Part shown: piece by piece, positions 1-8,342 of the stretch | Layout of the letters: the number at the start of each line of letters is the position of its first letter | How positions within the stretch are numbered: the stretch's first letter is position 1 | Assembly: GCF_024637875.1 (NCBI RefSeq) | Contig: NZ_CP102451.1 | Location: forward strand, 561,001-625,000 | Direction: 5' to 3' | From: Vagococcus luciliae | GTDB lineage: Bacteria > Bacillota > Bacilli > Lactobacillales > Vagococcaceae | Length of the DNA stretch: 64,000 nt | Program-made: the position numbers and the translations under genes | The notes under the pieces: generated by a model | Databases searched by the model: none | Told to the model about the DNA's origin: nothing | The model's input: only the letters and a program-made list of their open reading frames with translations

Positions 1-1
1 T

Positions 2-451
2 TTTGTGTTAATTATTTTCATGTCAACACTCTTAACGTTAACCACACCACCATTGTCCCTCTCAGATGCGATTGAGTATTTACTTAAACCATTGGAAAAA
101 GTAAAATTTCCAGCACATGAAATTTCATTGATGTTGTCTATTGCGTTACGTTTTGTGCCAACATTGATGGATGAGACAGAAAAAATCATGAATGCGCAAC
201 GTGCTCGTGGGGTCGATTTTGGCGAAGGAAATTTAATGGATAAGATGAAAGCTATTGTCCCACTCTTAATTCCGTTATTCGTCAGCAGTTTTAACCGGGC
301 AGAAGAGTTAGCGATTGCGATGGAAGCACGTGGTTATCGTGGTGGCGAAGGACGTACGAAATACCGTGTTCTAAATTGGGATAAAACAGATACACTAGCT
401 ATGTTATCGTTCGTCGTATTGACGATTGTACTATTATTAGTTAGAAATTAA
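2..451 (+). CDS. ecfT: EcfT, transmembrane subunit of the ECF vitamin transporter (C-terminal part)
   Basis: The start of this gene lies beyond the left edge; about 150 C-terminal residues are present, against about 265 for a whole EcfT. Two Ala-Arg-Gly segments (AQRARGVDF and AMEARGYRG) are the coupling-helix motifs by which EcfT contacts the two ATPases EcfA1 and EcfA2. A hydrophobic final helix ends the protein. In Firmicutes ecfA1-ecfA2-ecfT normally precedes truA, as it does here. EcfT is the shared membrane scaffold for several substrate-binding S components, so no single vitamin can be assigned. The family call is firm. Confidence 0.92.
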   Translation, partial: FVLIIFMSTLLTLTTPPLSLSDAIEYLLKPLEKVKFPAHEISLMLSIALRFVPTLMDETEKIMNAQRARGVDFGEGNLMDKMKAIVPLLIPLFVSSFNRAEELAIAMEARGYRGGEGRTKYRVLNWDKTDTLAMLSFVVLTIVLLLVRN

Positions 452-460
452 AACACAAAC

Positions 461-486
461 AGCGAGGACTTGTGCCTCGTTTTTTC
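461..486 (+). terminator. Intrinsic terminator after ecfT
   Basis: A 5-bp GC-rich stem (cgagg at 463-467 with cctcg at 475-479) is followed by a run of T. It lies between ecfT and truA and may be leaky, because truA is only about 30 bases further on. Confidence 0.7.
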
Positions 487-514
487 ATTGGAAAAAATAA
501 AGGAGATAAAGTGA

Positions 515-1279
515 ATGACAAGATACAAAGCCATTATTAGTTATGATGGAACCAATTATGCTGGTTTCCAGATTCAGCCAAATGCTGTGACCATCCAAGA
601 AGTCATAGAAGCCACTCTAAAGAGATTGAACAGTGGTAAGCCTGTGACAATCCATCCATCTGGTAGAACGGACTCAGGGGTTCATGCAGTCGGTCAGGTA
701 ATCCATTTTGATTTGCCACAAAAACGAGATGTTGAAAAATTACGTTTTGCATTGGATACTCAAACGCCAGAAGATATTAGTATTTTAGCGATTGAAGAAG
801 TGACAGAAGATTTTCATGCGAGATACTTGGCGACAGGCAAAGAATATCACTATCATGTTGATACAGGTAAATCACCTAATCCATTTAAACGGTTGTATGC
901 AGCACACTATCATTATGAGCTCGATTTAGACGCTATGAGACGTGCTGCTCAGTTTATTGAAGGAGAACATGACTTTAGTGTATTTTGCGCGACAGGAAGT
1001 TCTGTAGAAGATAAAACACGGAATGTCTATAGCGTGACAATAGAAGAAATCGGCGAAGATGAACTATTATTTGTGTTTAAAGGAAATGGATTTTTATATA
1101 AAATGGTGAGAATGCTTGTTGGGACGTTATTAAAAATAGGTAATGGGCAACTGCCAGAAGACGCTATACAACGTGCCCTAGCGAACCAAGACAAGAAAAT
1201 GACAGGTCCAACAGCTCAACCTGAGGGGTTATTTTTAATGAAAGTCGATTATAGTGGCGAGAAAAAGTGTCATAAATAA
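515..1279 (+). CDS. truA: TruA, tRNA pseudouridine(38-40) synthase
   Basis: This enzyme isomerises uridines 38, 39 and 40 in the tRNA anticodon stem-loop to pseudouridine. The catalytic segment GRTDSGVHA is present with the nucleophilic Asp at residue 53, and the N-terminal YDGTNYAGFQ segment is typical. The length of 254 residues is normal. The start is supported by aaaggag about 9 bases upstream. The position between ecfT and rplM is conserved in Firmicutes. Confidence 0.97.
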   Translation: MTRYKAIISYDGTNYAGFQIQPNAVTIQEVIEATLKRLNSGKPVTIHPSGRTDSGVHAVGQVIHFDLPQKRDVEKLRFALDTQTPEDISILAIEEVTEDFHARYLATGKEYHYHVDTGKSPNPFKRLYAAHYHYELDLDAMRRAAQFIEGEHDFSVFCATGSSVEDKTRNVYSVTIEEIGEDELLFVFKGNGFLYKMVRMLVGTLLKIGNGQLPEDAIQRALANQDKKMTGPTAQPEGLFLMKVDYSGEKKCHK

Positions 1280-1290
1280 TGTGAATTTTG

Positions 1291-1319
1291 TTGACATATC
1301 AACAAAATAAGGATAATAT
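1291..1319 (+). promoter_or_regulatory. Promoter of rplM-rpsI
   Basis: A consensus -35 TTGACA (1291-1296), a 17-base spacer and a -10 TAATAT (1314-1319) give a strong sigma-A promoter. It starts just after the truA stop and would initiate near 1326, leaving a leader of about 80 bases before rplM. Confidence 0.85.
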
Positions 1320-1332
1320 GGTTAGTGGTATT

Positions 1333-1378
1333 GTTTGCCCCACGATGAGCCCCGGAAACTTATTGTGTTATGTCAAAC
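1333..1378 (+). ncRNA. L13-type ribosomal protein leader (candidate)
   Basis: The untranslated leader of rplM folds into a nested hairpin. An outer helix pairs gtttg (1333-1337) with caaac (1374-1378). An inner 9-bp helix with two G-U pairs joins cacgatgag (1341-1349) to cttattgtg (1359-1367) around a ccccggaaa loop. A structured leader before rplM is known in Bacillota (Rfam L13_leader). Membership in that family is inferred from position and fold, without a covariance search. Confidence 0.6.
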
Positions 1379-1407
1379 AACAGAAGAAAATTGGAGGAAA
1401 AACACCC

Positions 1408-1851
1408 ATGCGTACAACATATATGGCCAAAAATGGCGAAGTAGATCGTAAATGGTATGTAGTGGATGCAACAGATGTTCCTTTAGGACGTCTATCAACA
1501 GTTGTAGCATCTATCTTACGTGGAAAAAATAAACCAACATTCACACCACATGTGGATACTGGTGATTATGTAATTGTAATTAATGCTGATAAAGTAAAAT
1601 TAACTGGTAAAAAAGCAACTGACAAAGTATATTACCGTCACAGCCAACATCCAGGTGGTTTGAAATCTATCACTGCTGGTGAACTACGTGATAAAAACTC
1701 TCGTCGTTTAGTTGAGAATTCTATCAAAGGTATGTTACCAAAGAATACTTTAGGACGTAAACAATGGTCTAAATTATTCGTTTATGGTGGAAACGAACAT
1801 CAACAACAAGCTCAAAAACCAGAAGTATTAGACATTACAAACCTAATTTAA
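1408..1851 (+). CDS. rplM: 50S ribosomal protein L13
   Basis: L13 is an early-assembling protein of the large subunit that binds 23S rRNA. The start is the ATG at 1408 preceded by ttggagg, giving the family-typical 147 residues beginning MRTTYMAK; the longer open frame that starts further upstream only reads through the leader RNA. Hallmark segments include [15 protein letters not shown], the central [10 protein letters not shown] and [10 protein letters not shown]. It is followed after 13 bases by rpsI in the usual pair. Confidence 0.97.
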   Translation: MRTTYMAKNGEVDRKWYVVDATDVPLGRLSTVVASILRGKNKPTFTPHVDTGDYVIVINADKVKLTGKKATDKVYYRHSQHPGGLKSITAGELRDKNSRRLVENSIKGMLPKNTLGRKQWSKLFVYGGNEHQQQAQKPEVLDITNLI

Positions 1852-1864
1852 GGAGGAAAATAGA

Positions 1865-2257
1865 TTGGCTAAAGTACAATATATCGGCACAGGCCGTCGT
1901 AAAAAATCTGTTGCGCGCGTACGCTTAGTACCTGGAACAGGTAAAGTAGTGATGAACAACAAAGACATCGAAGAATATATTCCACATGCTGATTTACGTG
2001 AAGTAATTATGCAACCTCTTGTTTTAACTGAAACAAAAGGTGCATATGACGTTTTCGTAAACGTTGATGGTGGTGGATATGCAGGACAATCTGGCGCAAC
2101 TCGTCATGGTATTGCTCGTGCATTATTACAAGTAGATCCTGACTTCCGTGGAGCGCTTAAACGTGAAGGATTATTAACACGTGACGCTCGTATGGTTGAA
2201 CGTAAAAAACCAGGTCTTAAAAAAGCTCGTAAAGCATCACAATTCTCAAAACGTTAA
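1865..2257 (+). CDS. rpsI: 30S ribosomal protein S9
   Basis: S9 is a small-subunit protein whose basic C-terminal tail reaches the P-site tRNA. The 130-residue product has the family N-terminus ([16 protein letters not shown]) and the terminal [17 protein letters not shown], which ends in the near-invariant Lys-Arg. It begins with TTG at 1865, eight bases after aggagg. No in-frame ATG fits the conserved N-terminus. It is cotranscribed with rplM. Confidence 0.97.
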   Translation: MAKVQYIGTGRRKKSVARVRLVPGTGKVVMNNKDIEEYIPHADLREVIMQPLVLTETKGAYDVFVNVDGGGYAGQSGATRHGIARALLQVDPDFRGALKREGLLTRDARMVERKKPGLKKARKASQFSKR

Positions 2258-2282
2258 TTCGTTTTTATACAGAATATCAAAG

Positions 2283-2310
2283 CACTCTCCATTTTGGAGG
2301 GTGTTTTTTT
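2283..2310 (+). terminator. Terminator of the rplM-rpsI operon
   Basis: An 8-bp stem (cactctcc at 2283-2290 with ggagggtg at 2296-2303, one G-U pair) is followed by seven T. Confidence 0.92.
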
Positions 2311-2443
2311 GTAATTTATTTTAAATGACTGTATCAAAATAAAGTAGTGTTACTTGTTCTGACAACAAAATCCAAGTAAACTTAATCTACATAAATAATC
2401 GAAAAGAAAATACTGGATTAAATTGAAAATTAAGGAGAAAAAG

Positions 2444-2914
2444 ATGGAAACTATTTATTTGGCAGGAGGGTGCCTTTGGGGTGTACAGGCATATGTCAAG
2501 ACGTTACCTGGCGTGATTGAAACTGAAGCAGGAAGGGTAAATGGCCTAACTAATGCGTTAGATGGCGAATACGATGGTTATGCGGAGTGTGTTAAAACAG
2601 TGTTTAATTCTAAAATATTGACTGTCACTCAGTTAGTTGAGTATCTGTTTGAAGTGATTGATCCATATAGTATCAATAAACAAGGAATAGATGAAGGTGA
2701 AAAATACAGAACTGGGATTTACAGTGAAATAACGGCACATTTGAATGAGGCATCCTGTTATATAAATAATCGTCAGGACAGAGATAAGATTGCTGTTGAA
2801 GTAAAGCCTCTTACTAATTATGTTAGAAGTGCAGATGAACATCAAGATAGATTGGATAGATGTCCAAATGATTATTGTCATATACCTAAAGAATTGTTGG
2901 TAAAATATAAATAA
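2444..2914 (+). CDS. msrA: Peptide-methionine (S)-S-oxide reductase, divergent MsrA
   Basis: MsrA reduces the S-epimer of methionine sulfoxide in proteins and repairs oxidative damage. The start ATG at 2444 follows aaggag; an earlier in-frame TTG at 2423 lacks a ribosome site. The 156-residue protein has the nucleophile in GGCLWG (Cys10; the family norm is GCFWG), an acidic partner in GYAEC (Glu48), and the DPYSINKQGIDEGEKYRTGIY segment that matches the conserved DP-NRQG-D-G-QYRS-I run. The Phe-to-Leu change beside the nucleophile and a weak GRVNG in place of GYAGG show divergence. No obvious resolving cysteine follows at the usual C-terminal place. Confidence 0.85.
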   Translation: METIYLAGGCLWGVQAYVKTLPGVIETEAGRVNGLTNALDGEYDGYAECVKTVFNSKILTVTQLVEYLFEVIDPYSINKQGIDEGEKYRTGIYSEITAHLNEASCYINNRQDRDKIAVEVKPLTNYVRSADEHQDRLDRCPNDYCHIPKELLVKYK

Positions 2915-2923
2915 ATCGAGATA

Positions 2924-2976
2924 ACAAAAACGAGAGAATGACACATATATGACATGTCTTACTCGCTCGTTTTTGT
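2924..2976. terminator. Bidirectional terminator between msrA and the MetE-like gene
   Basis: Perfect 11-bp arms (acaaaaacgag at 2924-2934, ctcgtttttgt at 2966-2976) carry A and T runs on both sides, suiting the convergent genes on either side. Confidence 0.8.
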
Positions 2977-2978
2977 GT

Positions 2979-4151
2979 TTATTCATATTGATTCACATAA
3001 TCATCTGACCAAAAGTTTTTCGCGATTTTTTGTCCTTGGTCAATTTTTGCCCATTGCTGTTCTTGCGTTAATTCATTTCCACAATCACATGAAGCAAACC
3101 CACATTGATGAGAAAGTAGCAATCTCTCTTTAGGCAAGATTTGACTTGCTTTTTCTAGTAATTGATAAATTCTTGCTTCATCATCCAAAGTAGCTGTTTT
3201 ACTTGATAGTAAACCCAATACCACTTCTACATTTTGTTTGTCTTTTAATGCTTCTAGTGCTGAAATATCTCCCGCACGTTCATCGTCCCACTCTAAAAAG
3301 AAGCGATCATAATGTTGTTCACCTAAGAATTTTTTCGCAATGGTTTGATAACTTCCACCAGCTGCATGGCGACTTTGATAATTACCGCGACAGTTATGTG
3401 TCCACACTTTTAAACCTAGTGAATGTCCGAAATCTGCGACTTCATTGTTAATTGCGATAAATGTATCGGCTAAATCTTCTAAACTGTCATTACCATCAGC
3501 ATAGAAGCTATCTTGATTATCTGATGAGAAGAGAGTCCATAAACAATCATCAAATTGGACGATTTCACCACCAATTTCTTTGAATTCAGTTAGAAACTCT
3601 TTATAAGCATTGATGAGCCCTTTTTTTAAATCATCTTGTGTTTGATACACTTGTCCGTCACCGTAAAGTCCATTAAATACAGTTAATTCAGTAAAAGCAT
3701 GAGCTGCTCCCCAAACAGTTAACTTAGCTTGCGTTTTACCAGCGTCTTGTTTCACTTTTTTAAAGATATCGAGGAAATGATGATGTTTTCCAGATAATGG
3801 TGCTACAATGCGAATACCAATATCTTTACGTGTTTCAAAGTGATCACCGTCATGATCTTTAAAGGCGTAGCCGTGGTCTGCGATAAAACGTTCAACACCA
3901 CCTAATCCCCATAAAAAATCAAGATGCCACAATGATTTTGAAAATTCCCCGTCTGTGACGATATCAATACCATGGTCGATTTGTTCTTTTACCACCTCTT
4001 TAATTGCTTTGGCTTCAACGTCTTGATAACCTGGAAATTCTTCATAAAAAGGATAGAAAATATCATCTCTCACTTCGATTTGTTCTTTATATTCTAATAG
4101 CTCTTTTGGTCTAAGTAACGATCCTACTAATTGAAATTTTGATAATGTCAT
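2979..4151 (-). CDS. MetE C-terminal-domain-type methyltransferase (cobalamin-independent methionine synthase family, YxjG/YxjH-like)
   Basis: This is a 390-residue zinc methyltransferase related to the catalytic half of MetE. The putative zinc ligands are His252 and Cys254 in WTHNCRG, Glu287 in FFLEWDD, and a Cys in the SHQCGFASCDCG segment (Cys350 or Cys355). It lacks the N-terminal half of true MetE, like B. subtilis YxjG and YxjH, which are linked to methionine synthesis or salvage; the methyl donor is not settled. The start is taken at 4151, where ggaggg lies 7 bases upstream; the longer frame adds 23 hydrophobic residues without a ribosome site. It is divergent from a LysR regulator, its likely controller. 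Confidence 0.9.
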   Translation of the reverse strand: MTLSKFQLVGSLLRPKELLEYKEQIEVRDDIFYPFYEEFPGYQDVEAKAIKEVVKEQIDHGIDIVTDGEFSKSLWHLDFLWGLGGVERFIADHGYAFKDHDGDHFETRKDIGIRIVAPLSGKHHHFLDIFKKVKQDAGKTQAKLTVWGAAHAFTELTVFNGLYGDGQVYQTQDDLKKGLINAYKEFLTEFKEIGGEIVQFDDCLWTLFSSDNQDSFYADGNDSLEDLADTFIAINNEVADFGHSLGLKVWTHNCRGNYQSRHAAGGSYQTIAKKFLGEQHYDRFFLEWDDERAGDISALEALKDKQNVEVVLGLLSSKTATLDDEARIYQLLEKASQILPKERLLLSHQCGFASCDCGNELTQEQQWAKIDQGQKIAKNFWSDDYVNQYE

Positions 4152-4233
4152 AAAAAATCCCTCCGTTTTTTTAAGTGTTGAATGTATTGTAACAACAATC
4201 ATTAAAAATAGATAATACATAATAGTTTAATGA

Positions 4234-4252
4234 TATAATAGGTAAAACCTAT
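4234..4252. promoter_or_regulatory. LysR-type operator palindrome and -10 box
   Basis: A perfect inverted repeat ATAGGT-AAA-ACCTAT (4238-4252) of T-N11-A class overlaps a TATAAT (4234-4239) just upstream of the lysR gene at 4271. It sits in the divergent gap facing the MetE-like gene, where a LysR protein would bind to control both directions. Confidence 0.6.
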
Positions 4253-4270
4253 AACGTACAGGAGGTAACT

Positions 4271-5203
4271 ATGCGTATCCAACAATTAGAATATTTAGAA
4301 AAAATTGCAGAAACAGGCTCAATTAATGAAGCTGCCAAACAGTTGTTTATCAGTCAACCTAGTTTATCACAAGCCATGAAAGAGTTAGAAAAAGAGTATA
4401 ATATCCAATTATTTTATCGAAGTAAGACAGGGATCACGCTTACAAGCGAAGGACGTGAATTTATGAATTACTCGCGGATGATACTGGATCAAGTGAATTT
4501 GTTGAATGGACGGTTTAAACAAGATACAACTAGGAAAAGAACGTTTAGCGTGTCGGCACAGCATTATGCGTTTGTGGTTCATGCGTTTGTCGAGTTAGTT
4601 AGAGAAGTCGGGAAAGATGAATATCATTTTACATTGCGTGAAACCATTACAGAGAATACATTAAATGACGTTCAAACATTTCGCAGTGAAGTGGGCGTGA
4701 TTTACTTAAATGATTTCAACAAAACGGTATTAAAGCGACTGATTTCTGAAAAAGATTTAGAGTTCATCCCACTATTTGACGCGAAACCGCATGTTTTTGT
4801 TGGACGGGATAACCCATTAACTAAAAAATCACGTTTGTCATTAGAAGATTTGGAAGAGTATCCTTATTTGTCATATGAACAAGGAGATACCAATTCTTTT
4901 TATTTTTCAGAAGAAATATTGAGTACTTTAGCTCATAAAAAACATATACAAATTAGTGACAGGGCCACTATCTTTAACTTAATGATTGGATTAAATGGTT
5001 ATACGATTAGCTCGGGAATTATCAGTAGTGAGTTAAATGATGAAAAAATTGTCGCTATTCCACTTGATGTTGATGAAACGTTGACATTAGGGTATCTGAA
5101 GCATAAAAAAATAGACTTGAGTCAAGTGGCTCAAACTTATATTGATATGCTGAAACAACATATTCGCCATTTTGGTTTTGACGTTTATGATTCATTATAT
5201 TAA
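4271..5203 (+). CDS. LysR-family transcriptional regulator, probable regulator of the divergent methyltransferase
   Basis: The 310-residue protein has the N-terminal LysR winged helix-turn-helix (residues 1-60, with GSINEAAKQLFISQPSLSQAMKELE) and a periplasmic-binding-like effector domain. The start follows caggagg at normal spacing. LysR proteins usually control the divergently transcribed neighbour, here the MetE-like gene, so a role in sulfur amino acid control like MetR or CmbR is plausible. The effector cannot be read from sequence. Only 58 bases and no clear terminator separate it from hemH. Confidence 0.88.
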   Translation: MRIQQLEYLEKIAETGSINEAAKQLFISQPSLSQAMKELEKEYNIQLFYRSKTGITLTSEGREFMNYSRMILDQVNLLNGRFKQDTTRKRTFSVSAQHYAFVVHAFVELVREVGKDEYHFTLRETITENTLNDVQTFRSEVGVIYLNDFNKTVLKRLISEKDLEFIPLFDAKPHVFVGRDNPLTKKSRLSLEDLEEYPYLSYEQGDTNSFYFSEEILSTLAHKKHIQISDRATIFNLMIGLNGYTISSGIISSELNDEKIVAIPLDVDETLTLGYLKHKKIDLSQVAQTYIDMLKQHIRHFGFDVYDSLY

Positions 5204-5261
5204 TCGTGCGAATAAAACAGAAATATGATAGACTATTAACCATTAATCAGGAGGAGTTAGT

Positions 5262-6206
5262 ATGACAAAGAAAGGGATGTTGTTGGTCAACCTTGGAACA
5301 CCAAAAGAGCCCACACCCAAAGAAGTCAAAAAATATTTGCGAGTATTCTTATCAGATCGACGAGTGATTAAGACACATCCACTATTGTGGCAACCCATTT
5401 TACAAGGGATTATTTTAAATACAAGACCTAAAAAATCAGCAGAGTTGTATCAATCTATTTGGACAGATGAGGGATTTCCATTATTAAATTATACATTGGC
5501 TCAACGGGATAATGTGTCCAAGTTATTTCCTGATTGGGAAGTAGAGATAGGGATGTCTTATAGTGAACCAACAATTGAGCAGGCACTGGATTGTTTACGT
5601 CAAAAGGGAGTGGATGATTTGACGATTGTGCCAATGTATCCACAATATTCTGGCACAACAGTCGGATCTGTTTTTGATAGTGTAATGCGATATTTTATTG
5701 GGACGGATAAAGTCATTGATATGAGATTTATTCGTTCATATTATGATAATGAGTTATATATTTCCTATTATGCTGAAAAAATCAAAGAAAGCTTGTTGCA
5801 TCATAAGGTTGATGCTGTCGTGTTATCTTATCATGGTATTCCGGTTTCATATGTATCTGATGGGGATACTTATCCCAAAGAGTGTGAGATAACGACGCAA
5901 AAAATCAAAGAAGAAGTTGGGGATGATGTGTCGTTTATTCAGACTTATCAATCAAAATTTGGACCAAATGAATGGCTAACACCAGCAACAGATGCAACGT
6001 TAAAAGACTTACCACATCAAGGAATAAAAAATGTGTTAGTTGTCGCACCAGGGTTTGTGGTAGATTGTTTGGAAACTATAGAAGAATTAGAAGAAGAAAA
6101 TAAAGGATACTTTTTAGAAAATGGTGGTAAAGAGTTTATTTATCTACCACCGTTTAATGCTGATATGGCTTTTGCGGAAGTTGTTAAAGACATAATAAAC
6201 AAGTAA
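5262..6206 (+). CDS. hemH: Ferrochelatase (coproporphyrin III ferrochelatase type)
   Basis: The enzyme inserts ferrous iron into a porphyrin. The 314 residues match the soluble Firmicutes enzyme. The metal-site His191 is in VVLSYHGIP and the acidic pair Glu271 and Glu274 in VDCLETIEEL; the family segments SKFGPNEWLTP and PMYPQYSGTTVGS are intact. No other haem gene lies in this window, and most lactic acid bacteria lack the pathway, so the enzyme may complete haem from imported porphyrin or exchange metal. It has an aggagg site and is followed at 16 bases by an acetyltransferase gene, so the two are likely cotranscribed. Confidence 0.95.
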   Translation: MTKKGMLLVNLGTPKEPTPKEVKKYLRVFLSDRRVIKTHPLLWQPILQGIILNTRPKKSAELYQSIWTDEGFPLLNYTLAQRDNVSKLFPDWEVEIGMSYSEPTIEQALDCLRQKGVDDLTIVPMYPQYSGTTVGSVFDSVMRYFIGTDKVIDMRFIRSYYDNELYISYYAEKIKESLLHHKVDAVVLSYHGIPVSYVSDGDTYPKECEITTQKIKEEVGDDVSFIQTYQSKFGPNEWLTPATDATLKDLPHQGIKNVLVVAPGFVVDCLETIEELEEENKGYFLENGGKEFIYLPPFNADMAFAEVVKDIINK

Positions 6207-6222
6207 TAGAAGGGGGTTATTT

Positions 6223-6721
6223 ATGGGTGTAACATTTTCATATGCCATACGCGAAGAGTTACCAAGAATTATAGATATATACAATCAAGCTGTACCAACA
6301 CGTATTTCAACAGCTGATACATCCCCTGTAACTGTGGAATCGAAAATCATTTGGTTTGAGTCATATAATCAGACGACACGTCCAATATGGGTGATGAAAA
6401 TAGAAAATAATATCGTAGGTTGGGTAGCAGAAGATTTTTATGGAAGGCCGGCATTTAAATCGACGGCTAAAATTAGCTTGTATATAGATGAAAACTATCA
6501 AGGACAAGGATTAGGACAGCAAGCATTAGATTGGGTATTTTCACAATTAGAGAACTGTGAAGTCACAACTATCATGGCATATATATTTCATCATAATGAA
6601 GCCAGTCAAAAAATTATTTTTTAAAAATGGGTTTGAACGTTGGGCACATTTACCTAGTATAGCCAATATGGATGATGAATTGTATAGTTTGGGTATATTA
6701 GGGCGAACATTTAGTCATTGA
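6223..6721 (+). pseudogene. GNAT acetyltransferase (phosphinothricin acetyltransferase-like), interrupted by a +1 frameshift
   Basis: The first frame (6223-6624) encodes 133 residues with a GNAT N-terminus (AIREELPRIIDIYNQAV) and the acetyl-CoA loop (YQGQGLGQQAL), then stops. Reading on after one surplus A in the six-A run 6608-6613 restores KLFFKNGFERWAHLPSI and a full C-terminal strand to a TGA at 6719-6721. The complete protein would be about 165 residues, normal for the family. It is a real frameshift, phase variation by slippage, or a sequencing error in a homopolymer. The substrate is not known; related enzymes acetylate amino-group toxins or amino acid analogues. Confidence 0.8.
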
Positions 6722-6729
6722 TAAATAAT

Positions 6730-6765
6730 AAAAATCGCATGGGTTTGATCCACCATGCGATTTTT
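6730..6765. terminator. Bidirectional terminator, acetyltransferase / LysR
   Basis: A 13-bp perfect stem pairs 6730-6742 with 6753-6765 (core tcgcatgg/ccatgcga) and is flanked by A and T runs, serving both convergent genes. Confidence 0.88.
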
Positions 6766-6849
6766 ATGAATTGGGTTGTAATTGATGGTATGAGCCCGAT
6801 TGTGAGTGTTATTATACTTGTCAGAATACGGTTTATTTAAGAATAGCAG

Positions 6850-7755
6850 TTACTCCACTTTAAAAGGCTTTCCAAAGTCTTTCGTCAAATCAATAATCGT
6901 TTGATTAAACTCTGTTTGAAAGGTGTTGGCTTGATGTATTTTTTTATTAACAATTAGGCTGATGTAGATTTGAGGTGGTTGTTCCAAAGCTACTTTAGTC
7001 AAACCAGGATGTTCACGCACTAAAATATCACTTAAAAAAGCAATCATGTTAGTTGAGCTAGCTATGGAAAGAGCTGTTTGAATTTCTTTTGTGTAAATCG
7101 TCTGGATAGAATTTAAATGGTGAGAGCGAACCCAGTCATCAAAAATACGGTGGTGCATGTAGCCTTTTTCAAGTGAAATAAAGACATCTTCCTTACAATC
7201 TGTAGGGGAGATGATTTTTTTTGTAGAAAGAGGGTTGCTTTTTGAAACCCATAAAGCCATATCTTCTTGTTTTAAAGGAATTTGGATGAGTGAGTTATCG
7301 TTGAATGTTGGTTCGTCACTCCCAATAATCGCAATAGGAACCTTACCAGTTTTAACTAGTTCTAACATCGTGTCGGAACTTTCTTCTTCAATAAATTTCA
7401 TTGAGGAAGAAAATTTCTCTAAATGAGGTAAAAGGCGGGACATAAAATATCCACCAATCGTTGGTAAGAACCCAAAATAGACGATTTGATGTTTAAAATC
7501 ATGAATTTCTTCTTCGGCTTGTTCAACTGACTTTAAAATTTGATGAGAATAACGATATAAAATGTCACCGGTTTCAGTTAAACTAAGCTTCTTGTGAATT
7601 CTTTTTCTATCGATAAGGATGGTGTCTAGTTCGTTTTCTAGTCGTTTTATAGCCATTGAAATGGATGGCTGAGAAACGTAAAAGTGTTCCGCCGTTGCTG
7701 TGAAGCTAAGTGTATGAGCCAGGTGATTAAAGTATAATAAATCTTTTAAATTCAT
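6850..7755 (-). CDS. LysR-family regulator, probable CidR-like regulator of cidA-lrgB-lox
   Basis: A 301-residue LysR protein: DNA-binding helix-turn-helix in residues 1-60 (LSFTATAEHFYVSQPSISMAIKRLE), then an effector domain. The start at 7755 has aaaggga upstream; the longer frame adds 11 residues without support. It is divergent from cidA-lrgB-lactate oxidase. In staphylococci the LysR protein CidR drives cidABC in response to acetate or overflow metabolism, and the same arrangement here suggests an analogous role. The effector is inferred, not visible. Confidence 0.88.
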   Translation of the reverse strand: MNLKDLLYFNHLAHTLSFTATAEHFYVSQPSISMAIKRLENELDTILIDRKRIHKKLSLTETGDILYRYSHQILKSVEQAEEEIHDFKHQIVYFGFLPTIGGYFMSRLLPHLEKFSSSMKFIEEESSDTMLELVKTGKVPIAIIGSDEPTFNDNSLIQIPLKQEDMALWVSKSNPLSTKKIISPTDCKEDVFISLEKGYMHHRIFDDWVRSHHLNSIQTIYTKEIQTALSIASSTNMIAFLSDILVREHPGLTKVALEQPPQIYISLIVNKKIHQANTFQTEFNQTIIDLTKDFGKPFKVE

Positions 7756-7812
7756 GTGAAATCCCTTTCTAATATTGTGAAAAAACACTCATAAATAAAA
7801 TGTATATAAACA

Positions 7813-7838
7813 CTATTTACATAAGCAATAGTTATAAT
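7813..7838 (+). promoter_or_regulatory. Candidate LysR box and -10 element upstream of cidA
   Basis: An inverted repeat CTATT-N9-AATAG (7813-7831) lies directly before a TATAAT (7833-7838). No good -35 is spaced to that -10, which suits a promoter that needs an activator such as the divergent LysR protein. Confidence 0.45.
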
Positions 7839-7892
7839 ATCATAAGTAAAAAATATTATCCAAAGAATTTTTCTCATGCTATATTAGTCTCA

Positions 7893-7906
7893 CTAAAACG
7901 TTTACA
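7893..7906 (+). promoter_or_regulatory. Candidate CcpA cre site
   Basis: ctaaaacgtttaca matches 12 of 14 positions of the catabolite response element TGWAANCGNTNWCA, missing only the first two bases. It lies in the cidA leader, where CcpA could repress. Confidence 0.35.
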
Positions 7907-7928
7907 AAACGAAAGAGAGTTGATTTTT

Positions 7929-8342
7929 ATGAAGCAAATCAAACAACTTTTCTGGATTTTTTTATTTTCTTTATTGGGTGAAGTAATCTCAGCATTACTG
8001 TCTCAATTCATTGCAATTCCAGGAAGTGTGATTGGTATGGTGCTATTATTCTGTGCTCTTCATTTCAAATGGATCAAGATGGAACAAGTAGATGAAGTGG
8101 GAACATGGTTAACAAATAATATGGGCATCTTTTTTGTCCCAGCAGGTGTTGGATTGATGTCAAACTTTGGTGTATTAGCTAATACATGGTGGCAATTACT
8201 TGTTATCATGGCGATTACAACGATGTTAATGATGGGATTTGTTGGACGCATCGTTCAAGTTATTAAGTCCAAAGAAGTGAAAGCGGAAACAAATATAACA
8301 GGTTCCCTTGAAGAAATTGAGGTGGAAGTTGATGTTATCTAA
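7929..8342 (+). CDS. CidA/LrgA family membrane protein
   Basis: The ATG at 7929 gives a 137-residue protein with four hydrophobic helices and a charged C-terminal tail rich in Glu. The longer frame that opens at 7800 runs through the promoter. CidA/LrgA proteins were described as holin-like regulators of murein hydrolases; the homologous pair in B. subtilis (PftAB) is a pyruvate transporter. Its stop overlaps the start of lrgB, so translation is coupled. The ribosome site (gaaagagag) is weak. The lactate oxidase gene in the same unit favours the pyruvate-transport reading. Confidence 0.87.
   Translation: MKQIKQLFWIFLFSLLGEVISALLSQFIAIPGSVIGMVLLFCALHFKWIKMEQVDEVGTWLTNNMGIFFVPAGVGLMSNFGVLANTWWQLLVIMAITTMLMMGFVGRIVQVIKSKEVKAETNITGSLEEIEVEVDVI

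Noticed and set aside
1288-1407. N-terminal extension of L13
   Set aside because: It would translate the promoter and leader hairpin; the ATG at 1408 has a ribosome site and gives the family length.
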